Assembly: GCF_900130005.1 (NCBI RefSeq)
Contig: NZ_FQXP01000003.1
Location: 310,001-374,000, forward strand
Direction of reading: 5' to 3'
Source: Clostridium collagenovorans DSM 3089
GTDB lineage: Bacteria > Bacillota > Clostridia > Clostridiales > Clostridiaceae
DNA: 64,000 nt
The notes beneath the pieces were generated by a model. It worked only from the letters and a program-made list of their open reading frames with translations, was not told the origin of the DNA and made no database searches. Numbering within the stretch: the stretch's first letter is position 1; every line of letters begins with the position of its first letter. Positions 17,541 to 25,718 of this stretch are shown here, piece after piece. The position numbers and the translations under genes were made by a program.

Positions 17541-18314
17541 ATGTCGTTATTAGAAAAAACAAGAATGTTAAACAAAATACTACAAAAGACAGGAAATGAT
17601 CCAGTAGCATTTTCAGATATATGTACATTATTAAGTGAAGTACTAAGTTGTAATGTGTACATAATAAGTAGAAAAGGTAAGGTTTTAGGATATGATTTAT
17701 CAGCAGGCTTTGAATGTGAGATGGTTAGAGATCATGTTATAAAAGAAATGAGATTCCCAGATCATTATAACAATAAGTTATTAAATGCTGAGGAAACTAA
17801 GGCGAATTTAACTAACACTGGATTCTGCGTATTTGAAGAAGGAACAAGTTGTGATATGGATAATAAAATAACAACAATAGTTCCTATAGTTGGAAACAGA
17901 GAGAGATTAGGTACTTTATTATTAGCAAGATTTAATACTCTTTTCACTGAAGAGGATTTAGTGTTAGCTGAGCATAGTGCTACAATTGTAGGACTTGAAA
18001 TATTAAGGTCTAAAAATGAAGAAATTGAAGAAGAAGCTAGAAAGAAAGCTATAGTTCAATTAGCAATAGGAACTTTATCTTATTCTGAACTTGAAGCTGT
18101 TGAGCATATATTTAATGAATTAGACGGTAATGAAGGATTATTAGTTGCATCTAAGATTGCAGATAAAGTTGGTATAACTAGATCTGTAATAGTAAATGCA
18201 TTAAGAAAATTCGAGAGTGCTGGAGTAATTGAATCTAGATCTTTAGGAATGAAAGGCACTCACATTAGAATTTTAAATGATAAACTATTAGATGAATTAG
18301 AAAAAATTAAATAG
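17541..18314 (+). CDS. codY: global transcription regulator CodY
   Basis: GTP- and branched-chain-amino-acid-sensing regulator of nutrient, virulence and sporulation genes. 257 residues, standard. The N-terminal GAF domain (1-155) includes the isoleucine-pocket region (MRFPDHYNNKLL...TIVPIVGNRERLGTLLLARF). A linker helix follows and the C-terminal winged helix-turn-helix contains ASKIADKVGITRSVIVNALRKFESAGVIESRS (about 204-235), whose recognition helix is conserved. RBS GGGAGG. It has its own promoter and terminator, so it is likely monocistronic. Confidence 0.98.
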   Translation: MSLLEKTRMLNKILQKTGNDPVAFSDICTLLSEVLSCNVYIISRKGKVLGYDLSAGFECEMVRDHVIKEMRFPDHYNNKLLNAEETKANLTNTGFCVFEEGTSCDMDNKITTIVPIVGNRERLGTLLLARFNTLFTEEDLVLAEHSATIVGLEILRSKNEEIEEEARKKAIVQLAIGTLSYSELEAVEHIFNELDGNEGLLVASKIADKVGITRSVIVNALRKFESAGVIESRSLGMKGTHIRILNDKLLDELEKIK

Positions 18315-18376
18315 TTTATAAGATTCTAATTAATGTATAAAAATAAGTTATTAAGATAATTATATAAATAAGAAAG

Positions 18377-18406
18377 TAAAACAGGATTATCCTGTTTTAT
18401 TTTTTT
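18377..18406 (+). terminator. intrinsic terminator after codY
   Basis: A 10-bp stem, TAAAACAGGA (18377-18386) with TCCTGTTTTA (18390-18399), 3-base loop, followed by a run of seven T. Confidence 0.92.
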
Positions 18407-18439
18407 AAAATAAAATAATGTAGAAATACAAATTTTATG

Positions 18440-18468
18440 TTGAATACGCTAAAACCTTATGATATACT
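18440..18468 (+). promoter_or_regulatory. sigma-A promoter for rpsB-tsf
   Basis: TTGAAT (18440-18445), 17-bp spacer, TATACT (18463-18468). Predicted start near 18475, giving a leader of about 115 bases. Confidence 0.85.
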
Positions 18469-18474
18469 ACATAA

Positions 18475-18589
18475 GGTAAGAAAATACACACATTATCTGA
18501 ATTTCTTAGAGGGTGCTCTTAGAAATTTATCTATGAGTCTTTAAGAAAGATGAGGATAATGGAGGTAAAACCATAGGAGGGAAAATTAA
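18475..18589 (+). promoter_or_regulatory. structured rpsB leader, candidate S2 autoregulatory RNA
   Basis: A closing helix CATTATC (18491-18497) with GATAATG (18555-18561) encloses two hairpins: 18501-18526 (ATTTCTTAGAG with CTCTTAGAAAT, one T-T mismatch, GGTG loop) and 18538-18550 (TCTTT/AAAGA). This is a compact three-way junction directly upstream of the AGGAGG site. Self-control by S2 is inferred from position. Confidence 0.5.
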
Positions 18590-19291
18590 ATGGCAGTTAT
18601 AAGCATGAAACAATTATTAGAAGCAGGTGTTCACTTTGGACATCAAACAAGAAGATGGAACCCTAAAATGGCTCCATACATATTCACAGAGAGAAATGGT
18701 ATATACATCATTGACTTACAAAAAACAGTTAAAAAAGTTGATGAAGCTTACGATTTCATTAAATCAGTATCAGAAGAAGGAAAAGATATCTTATTCGTAG
18801 GTACTAAAAAGCAAGCTCAAGAAGCTATAGCTTCAGAAGCTGTTAGAGGTGGAATGCACTACGTTAAAAATAGATGGTTAGGTGGTATGTTAACTAACTT
18901 TACTACTATCCAAAAGAGAATAGCAAGAATGGAAGAGATCGAAAACATGGAGAAGGACGGAATATTTGAAGTTCTTCCTAAGAAAGAAGTTACTAACTTA
19001 AGAAACGAACATGAAAAGTTAGAGAAAAACTTAGGCGGAATCAGAAACATGGACGTTTCTAAAATCGGTGCTTTATTCGTAGTAGATCCAAGAAAAGAAA
19101 AGAATGCTATATCAGAAGCTAAAATATTAGGAATTCCAGTTGTAGCTATAGTTGATACTAACTGTGACCCAGATGTAGTTGATTTTGTAATTCCAGGTAA
19201 CGATGACGCTATCAGAGCTGTAAAATTAATCACAGCTAAAATGACAGACGGAATCATTGAAGCAAGACAAGGTGAGCAATTAGCTGAATAA
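18590..19291 (+). CDS. rpsB: 30S ribosomal protein S2
   Basis: 233 residues. MKQLLEAGVHFGHQTRRWNPKM is the S2 signature; the central RWLGGMLTNF and the C-terminal PVVAIVDTNCDP and IPGNDDAIRAV blocks are intact. It binds late to the 30S body next to S1. RBS ATAGGAGGG is strong. Codon use is richer in C-ending codons than in most neighbours (e.g. ATC, AAC), as expected for a highly expressed gene. It is cotranscribed with tsf, 50 bases downstream. Confidence 0.98.
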   Translation: MAVISMKQLLEAGVHFGHQTRRWNPKMAPYIFTERNGIYIIDLQKTVKKVDEAYDFIKSVSEEGKDILFVGTKKQAQEAIASEAVRGGMHYVKNRWLGGMLTNFTTIQKRIARMEEIENMEKDGIFEVLPKKEVTNLRNEHEKLEKNLGGIRNMDVSKIGALFVVDPRKEKNAISEAKILGIPVVAIVDTNCDPDVVDFVIPGNDDAIRAVKLITAKMTDGIIEARQGEQLAE

Positions 19292-19341
19292 TCCTATTTA
19301 TATAGGCAAAAAGAAAGATTAAAATAGGAGGCATTACTATT

Positions 19342-20259
19342 ATGATAAGTGCAAAAATGGTAAAAGAGTTAAGAGAAATAACTGGCGCTGGTATGATGGA
19401 GTGTAAGAAAGCTCTTACTGAAACAAACGGAAATATGGAAGAAGCAGTAGAATACCTAAGAAAGAAAGGTTTAGCTGCTGCTGCTAAAAAAGCAGGCAGA
19501 GTTGCTGCAGAAGGTTTAGTTAAGACTTTTGTTACTGAAGATGGAAAAGTGGCTTCAGTTGTAGAAGTTAACTGTGAAACAGATTTCGTTGCTGCTAACG
19601 AAGAATTCATCGCTTTTGTTGATAGAATTGCTGAATTAGCTGCTACTACAAATGTTTCAAATGTAGAAGAATTATTAGCTGCAAAATTTAATGAAAATAT
19701 GACTGTTGAAGAAGCTAGAACAGCTTTAATCGCTAAATTAGGTGAAAACATGTCAGTAAGAAGATTTGAAAGATTTACAGTAGAAAATGGAGTTATCAAC
19801 GGATATGTTCACGGTGGTGGAAGAATCGGTGTATTAGTTGAACTTGAAAGTGATAAATCTGAGGCATCTTTAATCGAAGCTGCTAAAGACGTAGCTATGC
19901 ATGTAGCTGCTGTTAATCCTTTATTCTTAAATAAAGATGCAGTAGATCATGAGAGCTTAGAAAAAGAAAAAGAAATTTTCAGAGTTCAAGCTATAAATGA
20001 AGGAAAACCAGAAAACATCGTTGAGAAAATGGTTGTTGGAAGAATCAACAAATACTATAAAGAGAACTGTCTTGTAGATCAACAATGGGTTAAAAATCCT
20101 GATTTAACTATAACTCAATTCTTAAATGAAGAAGCTAAGAAAATAGGTGCTGCTAAAGTAACTGTTGCTAAATTCGTAAGATTTGAAAGAGGCGAAGGTA
20201 TCGAGAAGAAAGAAGAAAACTTTGCTGAAGAAGTTGCTAAGCAAATGAATTCAAAATAA
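19342..20259 (+). CDS. tsf: translation elongation factor Ts
   Basis: Guanine nucleotide exchange factor for EF-Tu. At 305 residues it begins MISAKMVKELREITGAGMMECKKALTE (the UBA-like domain and EF-Ts signature 1). The TDF motif that contacts EF-Tu (ETDFVAANEEF) is at about 80-90, followed by two dimerisation domains. RBS AGGAGG. Shares the rpsB promoter; a strong terminator at 20263 follows. Confidence 0.98.
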   Translation: MISAKMVKELREITGAGMMECKKALTETNGNMEEAVEYLRKKGLAAAAKKAGRVAAEGLVKTFVTEDGKVASVVEVNCETDFVAANEEFIAFVDRIAELAATTNVSNVEELLAAKFNENMTVEEARTALIAKLGENMSVRRFERFTVENGVINGYVHGGGRIGVLVELESDKSEASLIEAAKDVAMHVAAVNPLFLNKDAVDHESLEKEKEIFRVQAINEGKPENIVEKMVVGRINKYYKENCLVDQQWVKNPDLTITQFLNEEAKKIGAAKVTVAKFVRFERGEGIEKKEENFAEEVAKQMNSK

Positions 20260-20262
20260 TAT

Positions 20263-20292
20263 AAAAGAGAACACTTTGTGTTCTCTTTTTTT
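20263..20292 (+). terminator. intrinsic terminator after tsf
   Basis: A perfect 12-bp stem (20263-20274 with 20278-20289), TTT loop, and a T run. Confidence 0.92.
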
Positions 20293-20336
20293 AAGATATA
20301 ATACTAATTTTATACAGTCGGAGGTATAATAATAAC

Positions 20337-21047
20337 ATGGAAACAGCCAAATATAAAAGAGTAATGTTAAAATTATCAGGAGAAGCATTAGCAGGAGAAA
20401 AGGGTTACGGAATAGATTTTGCTATAGCACAAGAAATAGCAGCTCAAATTAAAGTTTTAGTTGAAATGGGTGTTGAATGTGGAGTAGTAGTTGGTGGTGG
20501 AAACATATGGAGAGGCAGAAATGGTGAAGATATGGACAGAACTACTGCTGACTATATGGGGATGATGGCTACATGTATAAATGCTTTAGCGTTACAGGAC
20601 TCTTTAGAAGGAATAGGTGTTCAGACAAGAGTTCAAACTGCTATAGAGATGAAAGAAGTAGCTGAGCCATATATAAGAAGAAGAGCTATGAGACATCTTG
20701 AAAAAGGAAGAGTTGTAATATTTGCAGCAGGTACAGGTAATCCTTATTTCTCAACTGATACAACAGCAGCTTTAAGAGCAGCTGAAATAGAGGCAGATGT
20801 AATTTTACTTGCTAAAAAAGTTGATGGAGTTTATGACAAAGATCCATATAAATATGAGGATGCTGTTAAATTTGACGAATTAAAATATATAGAAGTATTA
20901 GAAAAAGGTTTACAGGTAATGGACTCAACTGCTACTTCACTTTGCATGGATAATAATATTCCTATTTTAGTATTTGGTCTAGATAAACCAGAGAATATTA
21001 TTAGAGCCATTGGCGGAGAAAAAATTGGGACTTTAGTTAAAAAATAA
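20337..21047 (+). CDS. pyrH: uridylate kinase PyrH
   Basis: Phosphorylates UMP to UDP in pyrimidine nucleotide synthesis. At 236 residues it is an amino-acid-kinase fold: KRVMLKLSGEAL, GVVVGGGNIWRGR, FAAGTGNPYFSTDTTAALRA and KKVDGVYDKDP are all in place. RBS GGAGG at about 20321. It lies between tsf and frr as in most bacteria. A terminator precedes it, so either partial read-through or an AT-rich promoter in 20293-20320 serves it. Confidence 0.97.
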   Translation: METAKYKRVMLKLSGEALAGEKGYGIDFAIAQEIAAQIKVLVEMGVECGVVVGGGNIWRGRNGEDMDRTTADYMGMMATCINALALQDSLEGIGVQTRVQTAIEMKEVAEPYIRRRAMRHLEKGRVVIFAAGTGNPYFSTDTTAALRAAEIEADVILLAKKVDGVYDKDPYKYEDAVKFDELKYIEVLEKGLQVMDSTATSLCMDNNIPILVFGLDKPENIIRAIGGEKIGTLVKK

Positions 21048-21065
21048 TACAGGGGGAAGTTAAGA

Positions 21066-21623
21066 ATGTTAAAAGAACTTTATAACTCAATTTCGGAAAA
21101 AATGAATAAAACAATTTCTGTTTTAGTACAAGAATTAGGATCTATGAAGGCTGGAAGAGCAAATCCAAAAATGCTAGACAAAATAGAAGCTGAATATTAC
21201 GGAAGCTTAACTCCATTATCTCAGCTTGCAAATATTTCAGTGCCAGAAGCAAGGATTTTATTAATTCAACCTTACGATAAAACATCATTAAAAGAAATTG
21301 AAAGAGCTATTTTAAAATCAGATTTAGGATTAAATCCTTCTAATGATGGTTCTGTTATAAGATTATTAATACCAGAGTTAACAGAAGAAACAAGAAAAAA
21401 TTTAGTGAAAAATATCAAAAAGGCTGGAGAAGATTCTAAAGTTGCTATAAGATCTATTAGACGTGATGCTAATGATAAAATAAAAGCTTTAAAAAAGAAT
21501 AATGATATAACAGAAGATGAAGTAAAAATTGCAGAAGAAAAAATTCAAAAAGAGACAGATGGATTTGTTAAAGAAATAGAAAAATTAGTAGAAGAAAAAG
21601 AAAAAGAAGTTATGACAATATAG
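21066..21623 (+). CDS. frr: ribosome recycling factor
   Basis: With EF-G, splits the post-termination ribosome. 185 residues. The tRNA-mimic helices are recognisable by LGSMKAGRANPKMLDKIEAEYYGSLTPL and the later RSIRRDANDKIKALKK. The ribosome-binding site is AGGGGGAAG. It begins 18 bases after pyrH, in the same operon, and is followed by a terminator hairpin. Confidence 0.98.
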   Translation: MLKELYNSISEKMNKTISVLVQELGSMKAGRANPKMLDKIEAEYYGSLTPLSQLANISVPEARILLIQPYDKTSLKEIERAILKSDLGLNPSNDGSVIRLLIPELTEETRKNLVKNIKKAGEDSKVAIRSIRRDANDKIKALKKNNDITEDEVKIAEEKIQKETDGFVKEIEKLVEEKEKEVMTI

Positions 21624-21635
21624 TCTTAATACCTA

Positions 21636-21663
21636 GAAAACCTGCTTTTGCGGGTTTTCTTAT
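21636..21663 (+). terminator. intrinsic terminator after frr
   Basis: A 10-bp stem GAAAACCTGC (21636-21645) with GCGGGTTTTC (21650-21659), TTTT loop, followed by TTATT. Confidence 0.85.
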
Positions 21664-21682
21664 TAAATAATACTTTATACTT

Positions 21683-21712
21683 TTGAAATATTATAATATC
21701 TTATGGTACAAT
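21683..21712 (+). promoter_or_regulatory. sigma-A promoter for uppS-cdsA
   Basis: TTGAAA (21683-21688), 18-bp spacer, TACAAT (21707-21712) preceded by TGG. The leader of about 125 bases contains a possible 10-bp long-range pair, AGTGAATGTA (about 21754-21763) with TATATTCACT (about 21798-21807), of unknown meaning. Confidence 0.65.
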
Positions 21713-21844
21713 GATTAAAGAAATTATAATAATTTTAAGCTTATACAGGTAATAGTGAATGTATTTTAAATTTATTAGTAAAATATATATTATAGGTATA
21801 TTCACTTTGTGTAAACTGAAATAGAGAAGAATGGAGAGAAAAAC

Positions 21845-22606
21845 ATGGCAAAGTTTTTAAATTTCTTTACATCTGATAAGAGTGAAGAAATAACTTTAAA
21901 TATGGATAGTATACCTAAGCACATAGGTATTATAATGGACGGAAATGGAAGGTGGGCTAAGGCTAAGGGACTGCCAAGAAGTGCAGGTCACAAGGCTGGT
22001 GTAGAGACTATAAGAGAGGTATTAGTTGAATGTAATGATCTAGGTGTAAAATATTTGACTATATATGCTTTTTCATCTGAGAATTGGAAGAGACCTAAAG
22101 ATGAAGTAAATACTTTAATGAGTTTGCTTGTTCAGTATTTAAGAAAAGAGTTAAATGAAATACATAAAGAAAAAGTAGTAATAAAAACTTTAGGAGATTT
22201 ATCTGCTTTACCAGAACTTTGTGTAAAAGAAATAGAGGATGCCAAGGAAAAAACTAAGGATAACACAGGGTTAGTTTTTAATATTGCATTAAATTATGGT
22301 GGAAGAGATGAAATTATTCATGCAGTAAAGAAGCTATATAAGGATGTAGAAAGTGGAAAGGTAAAAGAAGAGGAAATAGATAAAGAGATTTTTGAACAAT
22401 ATTTATATACTGCGGGAATGCCGGACCCTGATATAATAATAAGAACAAGTGGTGAGCAAAGATTAAGTAATTTCTTACCATGGCAATCTACTTATTCAGA
22501 GTTCTGGTTTACTGATATAAATTGGCCAGATTTTAAGAAAGATACTTTGAGAAAAGCAATATATGATTATCAAAATAGGGAAAGAAGATTTGGCGGAGTA
22601 AAATAG
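21845..22606 (+). CDS. uppS: isoprenyl (undecaprenyl) diphosphate synthase
   Basis: Cis-prenyltransferase that makes the C55 lipid carrier for cell-wall precursors. At 253 residues IMDGNGRWA includes the catalytic Asp at about 32. The conserved YAFSSENWKRP and C-terminal RTSGEQRLSNFLPWQSTYSEFWF diphosphate-binding blocks are intact. The first 25 residues (KFLNFFTSDKSEEITLN) are an extra N-terminal tail seen in some clostridia. RBS GGAGAG. Upstream of cdsA, the usual order. Confidence 0.96.
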   Translation: MAKFLNFFTSDKSEEITLNMDSIPKHIGIIMDGNGRWAKAKGLPRSAGHKAGVETIREVLVECNDLGVKYLTIYAFSSENWKRPKDEVNTLMSLLVQYLRKELNEIHKEKVVIKTLGDLSALPELCVKEIEDAKEKTKDNTGLVFNIALNYGGRDEIIHAVKKLYKDVESGKVKEEEIDKEIFEQYLYTAGMPDPDIIIRTSGEQRLSNFLPWQSTYSEFWFTDINWPDFKKDTLRKAIYDYQNRERRFGGVK

Positions 22607-22619
22607 AGGTGGTTTATTT

Positions 22620-23417
22620 ATGGATAAACGATATGTTGGAGCTGCAATTTTGGCACCATTTCTTATATTTTTATTTATAGGTGGCGTATATTTAAAGGTT
22701 TTACTAGGATTAGTATCTTTAATGGGTATGTATGAATTTTATAAGGTTGTAAAAAGTAAAGGAATTAACTGTTTTTATCCCTTAGGATATTTAGCTTGTG
22801 TTATTTACTTTGTTTTTTTAGAGTATATGTACAGTGGAAATAATTTAATGTATTTAGTAATTGCATTAACCTTTATTTCTATGTGTATTCCTGTATTTAA
22901 CAATAAATATAATTTTATAGATGCAGGTATTACTGTTATGGGATTCATATATATTGCTATGGCGTTTAGCTTTATTGTATTACTAGAACAAAAGGAATAT
23001 GGCAATTATTTAATATGGTTTATTTTTATTGTTTCTTGGGTTGCAGATAGTGCAGCTTATTACTGTGGTAAGACATTTGGTAAACATAAGCTTTCTCCTA
23101 TAGTAAGTCCTAAAAAATCTGTTGAAGGTTTTATAGGTGGAATATGTTTTGCTATGATAGCAGCAGCTATATATGGAATTATAATAAGTAAATATGGTGT
23201 TAATATAGAAGTGTATCATTATATTATAATGGGTCTCTTAGGAAGTATATTTGGTACTGTTGGAGATTTAATAGCATCTTCTATAAAAAGATATGTTGGA
23301 GTTAAGGATTATAGTAACCTAATTCCAGGACATGGTGGTATTTTAGATAGATTTGATAGTATTTTAATGGTATCAGTAGTGTTTTTTTATTATGTAACAT
23401 TTATTATAAAATTATAA
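22620..23417 (+). CDS. cdsA: phosphatidate cytidylyltransferase
   Basis: Makes CDP-diacylglycerol, the precursor of bacterial phospholipids, from phosphatidate and CTP. The 265-residue protein is almost entirely membrane-embedded with about eight hydrophobic segments. The C-terminal family signature, VGVKDYSNLIPGHGGILDRFDS, and the preceding SPKKSVEGFIGG are complete with their metal-binding aspartates. Begins 13 bases after uppS. The distant pgsA in this window uses its product. Confidence 0.96.
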   Translation: MDKRYVGAAILAPFLIFLFIGGVYLKVLLGLVSLMGMYEFYKVVKSKGINCFYPLGYLACVIYFVFLEYMYSGNNLMYLVIALTFISMCIPVFNNKYNFIDAGITVMGFIYIAMAFSFIVLLEQKEYGNYLIWFIFIVSWVADSAAYYCGKTFGKHKLSPIVSPKKSVEGFIGGICFAMIAAAIYGIIISKYGVNIEVYHYIIMGLLGSIFGTVGDLIASSIKRYVGVKDYSNLIPGHGGILDRFDSILMVSVVFFYYVTFIIKL

Positions 23418-23421
23418 TCTT

Positions 23422-23466
23422 ATAAAGGATTACATTTAAACTTTAAATGTAATCCTTTATGCTTTT
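23422..23466 (+). terminator. long hairpin after cdsA
   Basis: A 17-bp perfect stem (23422-23438 with 23444-23460), 5-base loop, then GCTTTTA. The T-tract is weak but the stem is strong; it separates cdsA from the following permease gene. Confidence 0.65.
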
Positions 23467-23563
23467 ATAAGTCTAGTTAAAGAAAATATATCCTCATTGA
23501 ATTAAATACTAATATATTAAATGTGTTCTTAATATAATTAAATATAATAATTATTATGGAGAT

Positions 23564-24520
23564 GTGAATGTTATAGAAAAATATGATAAAATTATAAAGA
23601 GTCTATTTATTTTATGCATTTTTATAGGATGCACTTTTTTTCTTAAAAGATATTTTACACCAGCTTTTGCTATAATACTATTGATATTTGTTTGTAATCC
23701 CATATATAATGTATTGCATAGAAAATTTCAATTTAATGATAAAATAGCTTCTATAATAAGTATACTGTTTATTAATTTTACTGTTATATTTATTATTTAT
23801 AATTTAGGTAACTGTATTATTTGCAATTATGGAGATAAAATAAATAACATTAAAGATTCTTTTATGGATATTGTTGGGAGACTGAATGAAATATTTAAAG
23901 CATTCAACATACCTAATCAAGATTTTTCTATTAGCTCTCTTATAAATAGTAATCTAATAAAGGAAGGGGCAAGGTATACTTCAGACGGATTAATTATTTA
24001 TTTTATGTCTAATATAATAGTTTATTTTATATTGGTGGATAAGGAAAATATAAGAAAGTTCCTAAATAACTTATTTTATAAAGAAAATATGGATATACTT
24101 ATTAATAAATATATGGATTTAAAAAACATATTTGTTATAGAAGCTAAGCTAGTAGTATTATTTACTATAGAAACAATAATAGGTTTTTTGATTTTAGGGG
24201 TAGATAATGCTATCTTACTAGGATTAATCTGTGGTATATTGGATTTATTACCTTATATAGGTACTATAATAGTATTTATACCATTGATTTTAAGTGAGTT
24301 ATTACATAGCAATTATATAGTAGTAATTGGATTAACAGCCTTATATTTTATGTTGATTATTACTAGACAAATTATGGAGGCAAAATTCATAGGTGATAAA
24401 TTAGAACTACATCCCTTAGCTCTTATAATATCCTTATATATAGGTATAAAGATATTTGGAATTTTAGGTGTATTTATTGGACCTATGTATGTAATAACAG
24501 TAAAAGAATTTATAACATAA
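23564..24520 (+). CDS. AI-2E family (YtvI/PerM-like) membrane permease
   Basis: A 318-residue protein with about seven to eight hydrophobic segments and the AI-2E-transporter C-terminal block (LLGLICGILDLLPYIGTIIVFIPLILSEL...RQIMEAKFIGDKLELHPLALIISLYIGIKIFGILGVFIGP). Substrate is unknown; relatives are linked to autoinducer export, ion exchange or spore development, so I do not assign one. The only visible start is GTG at 23564, whose GGAG (23558-23561) is just 2 bases upstream, unusually close. It sits between cdsA and dxr, where most relatives have no such gene, with 14 bases to dxr. Confidence 0.8.
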   Translation: MNVIEKYDKIIKSLFILCIFIGCTFFLKRYFTPAFAIILLIFVCNPIYNVLHRKFQFNDKIASIISILFINFTVIFIIYNLGNCIICNYGDKINNIKDSFMDIVGRLNEIFKAFNIPNQDFSISSLINSNLIKEGARYTSDGLIIYFMSNIIVYFILVDKENIRKFLNNLFYKENMDILINKYMDLKNIFVIEAKLVVLFTIETIIGFLILGVDNAILLGLICGILDLLPYIGTIIVFIPLILSELLHSNYIVVIGLTALYFMLIITRQIMEAKFIGDKLELHPLALIISLYIGIKIFGILGVFIGPMYVITVKEFIT

Positions 24521-24534
24521 AAGGAGATAATATT

Positions 24535-25692
24535 GTGAAGAACATAAGTATTTTAGGGGTAACTGGGTCAATAGGAACTCAGAGCTTAGATGTTATTAGA
24601 AAGAATATAGAAGAGGTGAAATTAATTAGTATAGCAGCTAATAATAGCCATGAGGAAGTTATTTCAATAATAAATGAGTTTGCTCCTAAGTATGTAGCTA
24701 TGATGAGTGAAAAGGCTACTGAAATAATAAAAAACTATGTAAGAGAAAATTCCTTAGACATTGAAGTATATAGTGGAATTGAAGGGTTAAATAAAATTGT
24801 AACAATAAAAGAAGTGGATTTGGTAATTACTTCCGTTGTTGGAATGATAGGACTTGTACCCACAATGGAAGCAATAAAGGCAGGAAAGGATATAGCTCTT
24901 GCTAATAAAGAGACTTTAGTAGCAGCTGGAGATATTGTTATGAAAGCAGCAAAGGAATATGGAGTGAAAATACTTCCAGTTGATTCAGAACATGGTGCTA
25001 TATTTCAATGTTTGAGAGGAAATGAAGAGGAAAAGGTAAGTAGAATAATTTTAACAGCATCAGGTGGACCATTTAGAGGGAGAAAAAGAGAGGAATTAGT
25101 GCATATAAAAGCTAAGGAAGCATTAAAGCATCCTAAATGGAATATGGGACAGAAAATTTCCATTGACTCATCAACCTTAATGAATAAGGGATTAGAGGTA
25201 ATAGAAGCACATTGGCTATTTAATGCTAGTTATGATGATATAGAGGTTGTAGTGCATCCTCAAAGCATAATACACTCTATGGTGGAATATAATGATGGAA
25301 GTGTAATGGCACAGCTTGCAGACCCAGATATGAGATTGCCAATACAATATGCTATTAATTATCCTAAGAGAGAGGAAAAGGTAATTAAACCCTTAGATTT
25401 TTCAAAGATATCAACTTTAACCTTTGAAAAACCTGATATGGATACTTTTAGATGTTTAAAAATAGCATATGAAGCAGGAAAACAGGGTGGAAATTGTACT
25501 GCAATCATGAATACGGCTAATGAAATGGCAGTGGAACTTTTTTTGAAAGATAAAATAGGCTATCTAGATATAGAAAATATAATAGAAGATAGCTTGAATA
25601 CTTTTGAATATGTAAGCAATCCAACACTAGAAGAAATAATAGAGTTGGATAGAAAGGTAAGAGAATATATAATAAAAACTTACAATGCTTAA
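24535..25692 (+). CDS. dxr: 1-deoxy-D-xylulose-5-phosphate reductoisomerase
   Basis: Second step of the non-mevalonate isoprenoid pathway (DXP to MEP, NADPH dependent). At 385 residues the NADPH-binding LGVTGSIGT is at residues 7-15. ALANKETLVAAG, the metal-binding LPVDSEHGAIFQCL and the active-site loop HPKWNMGQKISIDSSTLMNKGLE are all conserved. Starts with GTG at 24535 behind AAGGAGATAAT. Supplies precursors to ispG (same cluster) and ultimately uppS. Confidence 0.97.
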   Translation: MKNISILGVTGSIGTQSLDVIRKNIEEVKLISIAANNSHEEVISIINEFAPKYVAMMSEKATEIIKNYVRENSLDIEVYSGIEGLNKIVTIKEVDLVITSVVGMIGLVPTMEAIKAGKDIALANKETLVAAGDIVMKAAKEYGVKILPVDSEHGAIFQCLRGNEEEKVSRIILTASGGPFRGRKREELVHIKAKEALKHPKWNMGQKISIDSSTLMNKGLEVIEAHWLFNASYDDIEVVVHPQSIIHSMVEYNDGSVMAQLADPDMRLPIQYAINYPKREEKVIKPLDFSKISTLTFEKPDMDTFRCLKIAYEAGKQGGNCTAIMNTANEMAVELFLKDKIGYLDIENIIEDSLNTFEYVSNPTLEEIIELDRKVREYIIKTYNA

Positions 25693-25718
25693 ATATAAAT
25701 TTTAAGGAGGGGAAATCA

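Noticed and set aside
19254..19799. 181-codon minus-strand ORF over rpsB-tsf
   Set aside because: It is the mirror frame of strongly conserved tsf codons; the product is Ser/Thr/Ala-rich without any recognisable motif or ribosome-binding site.
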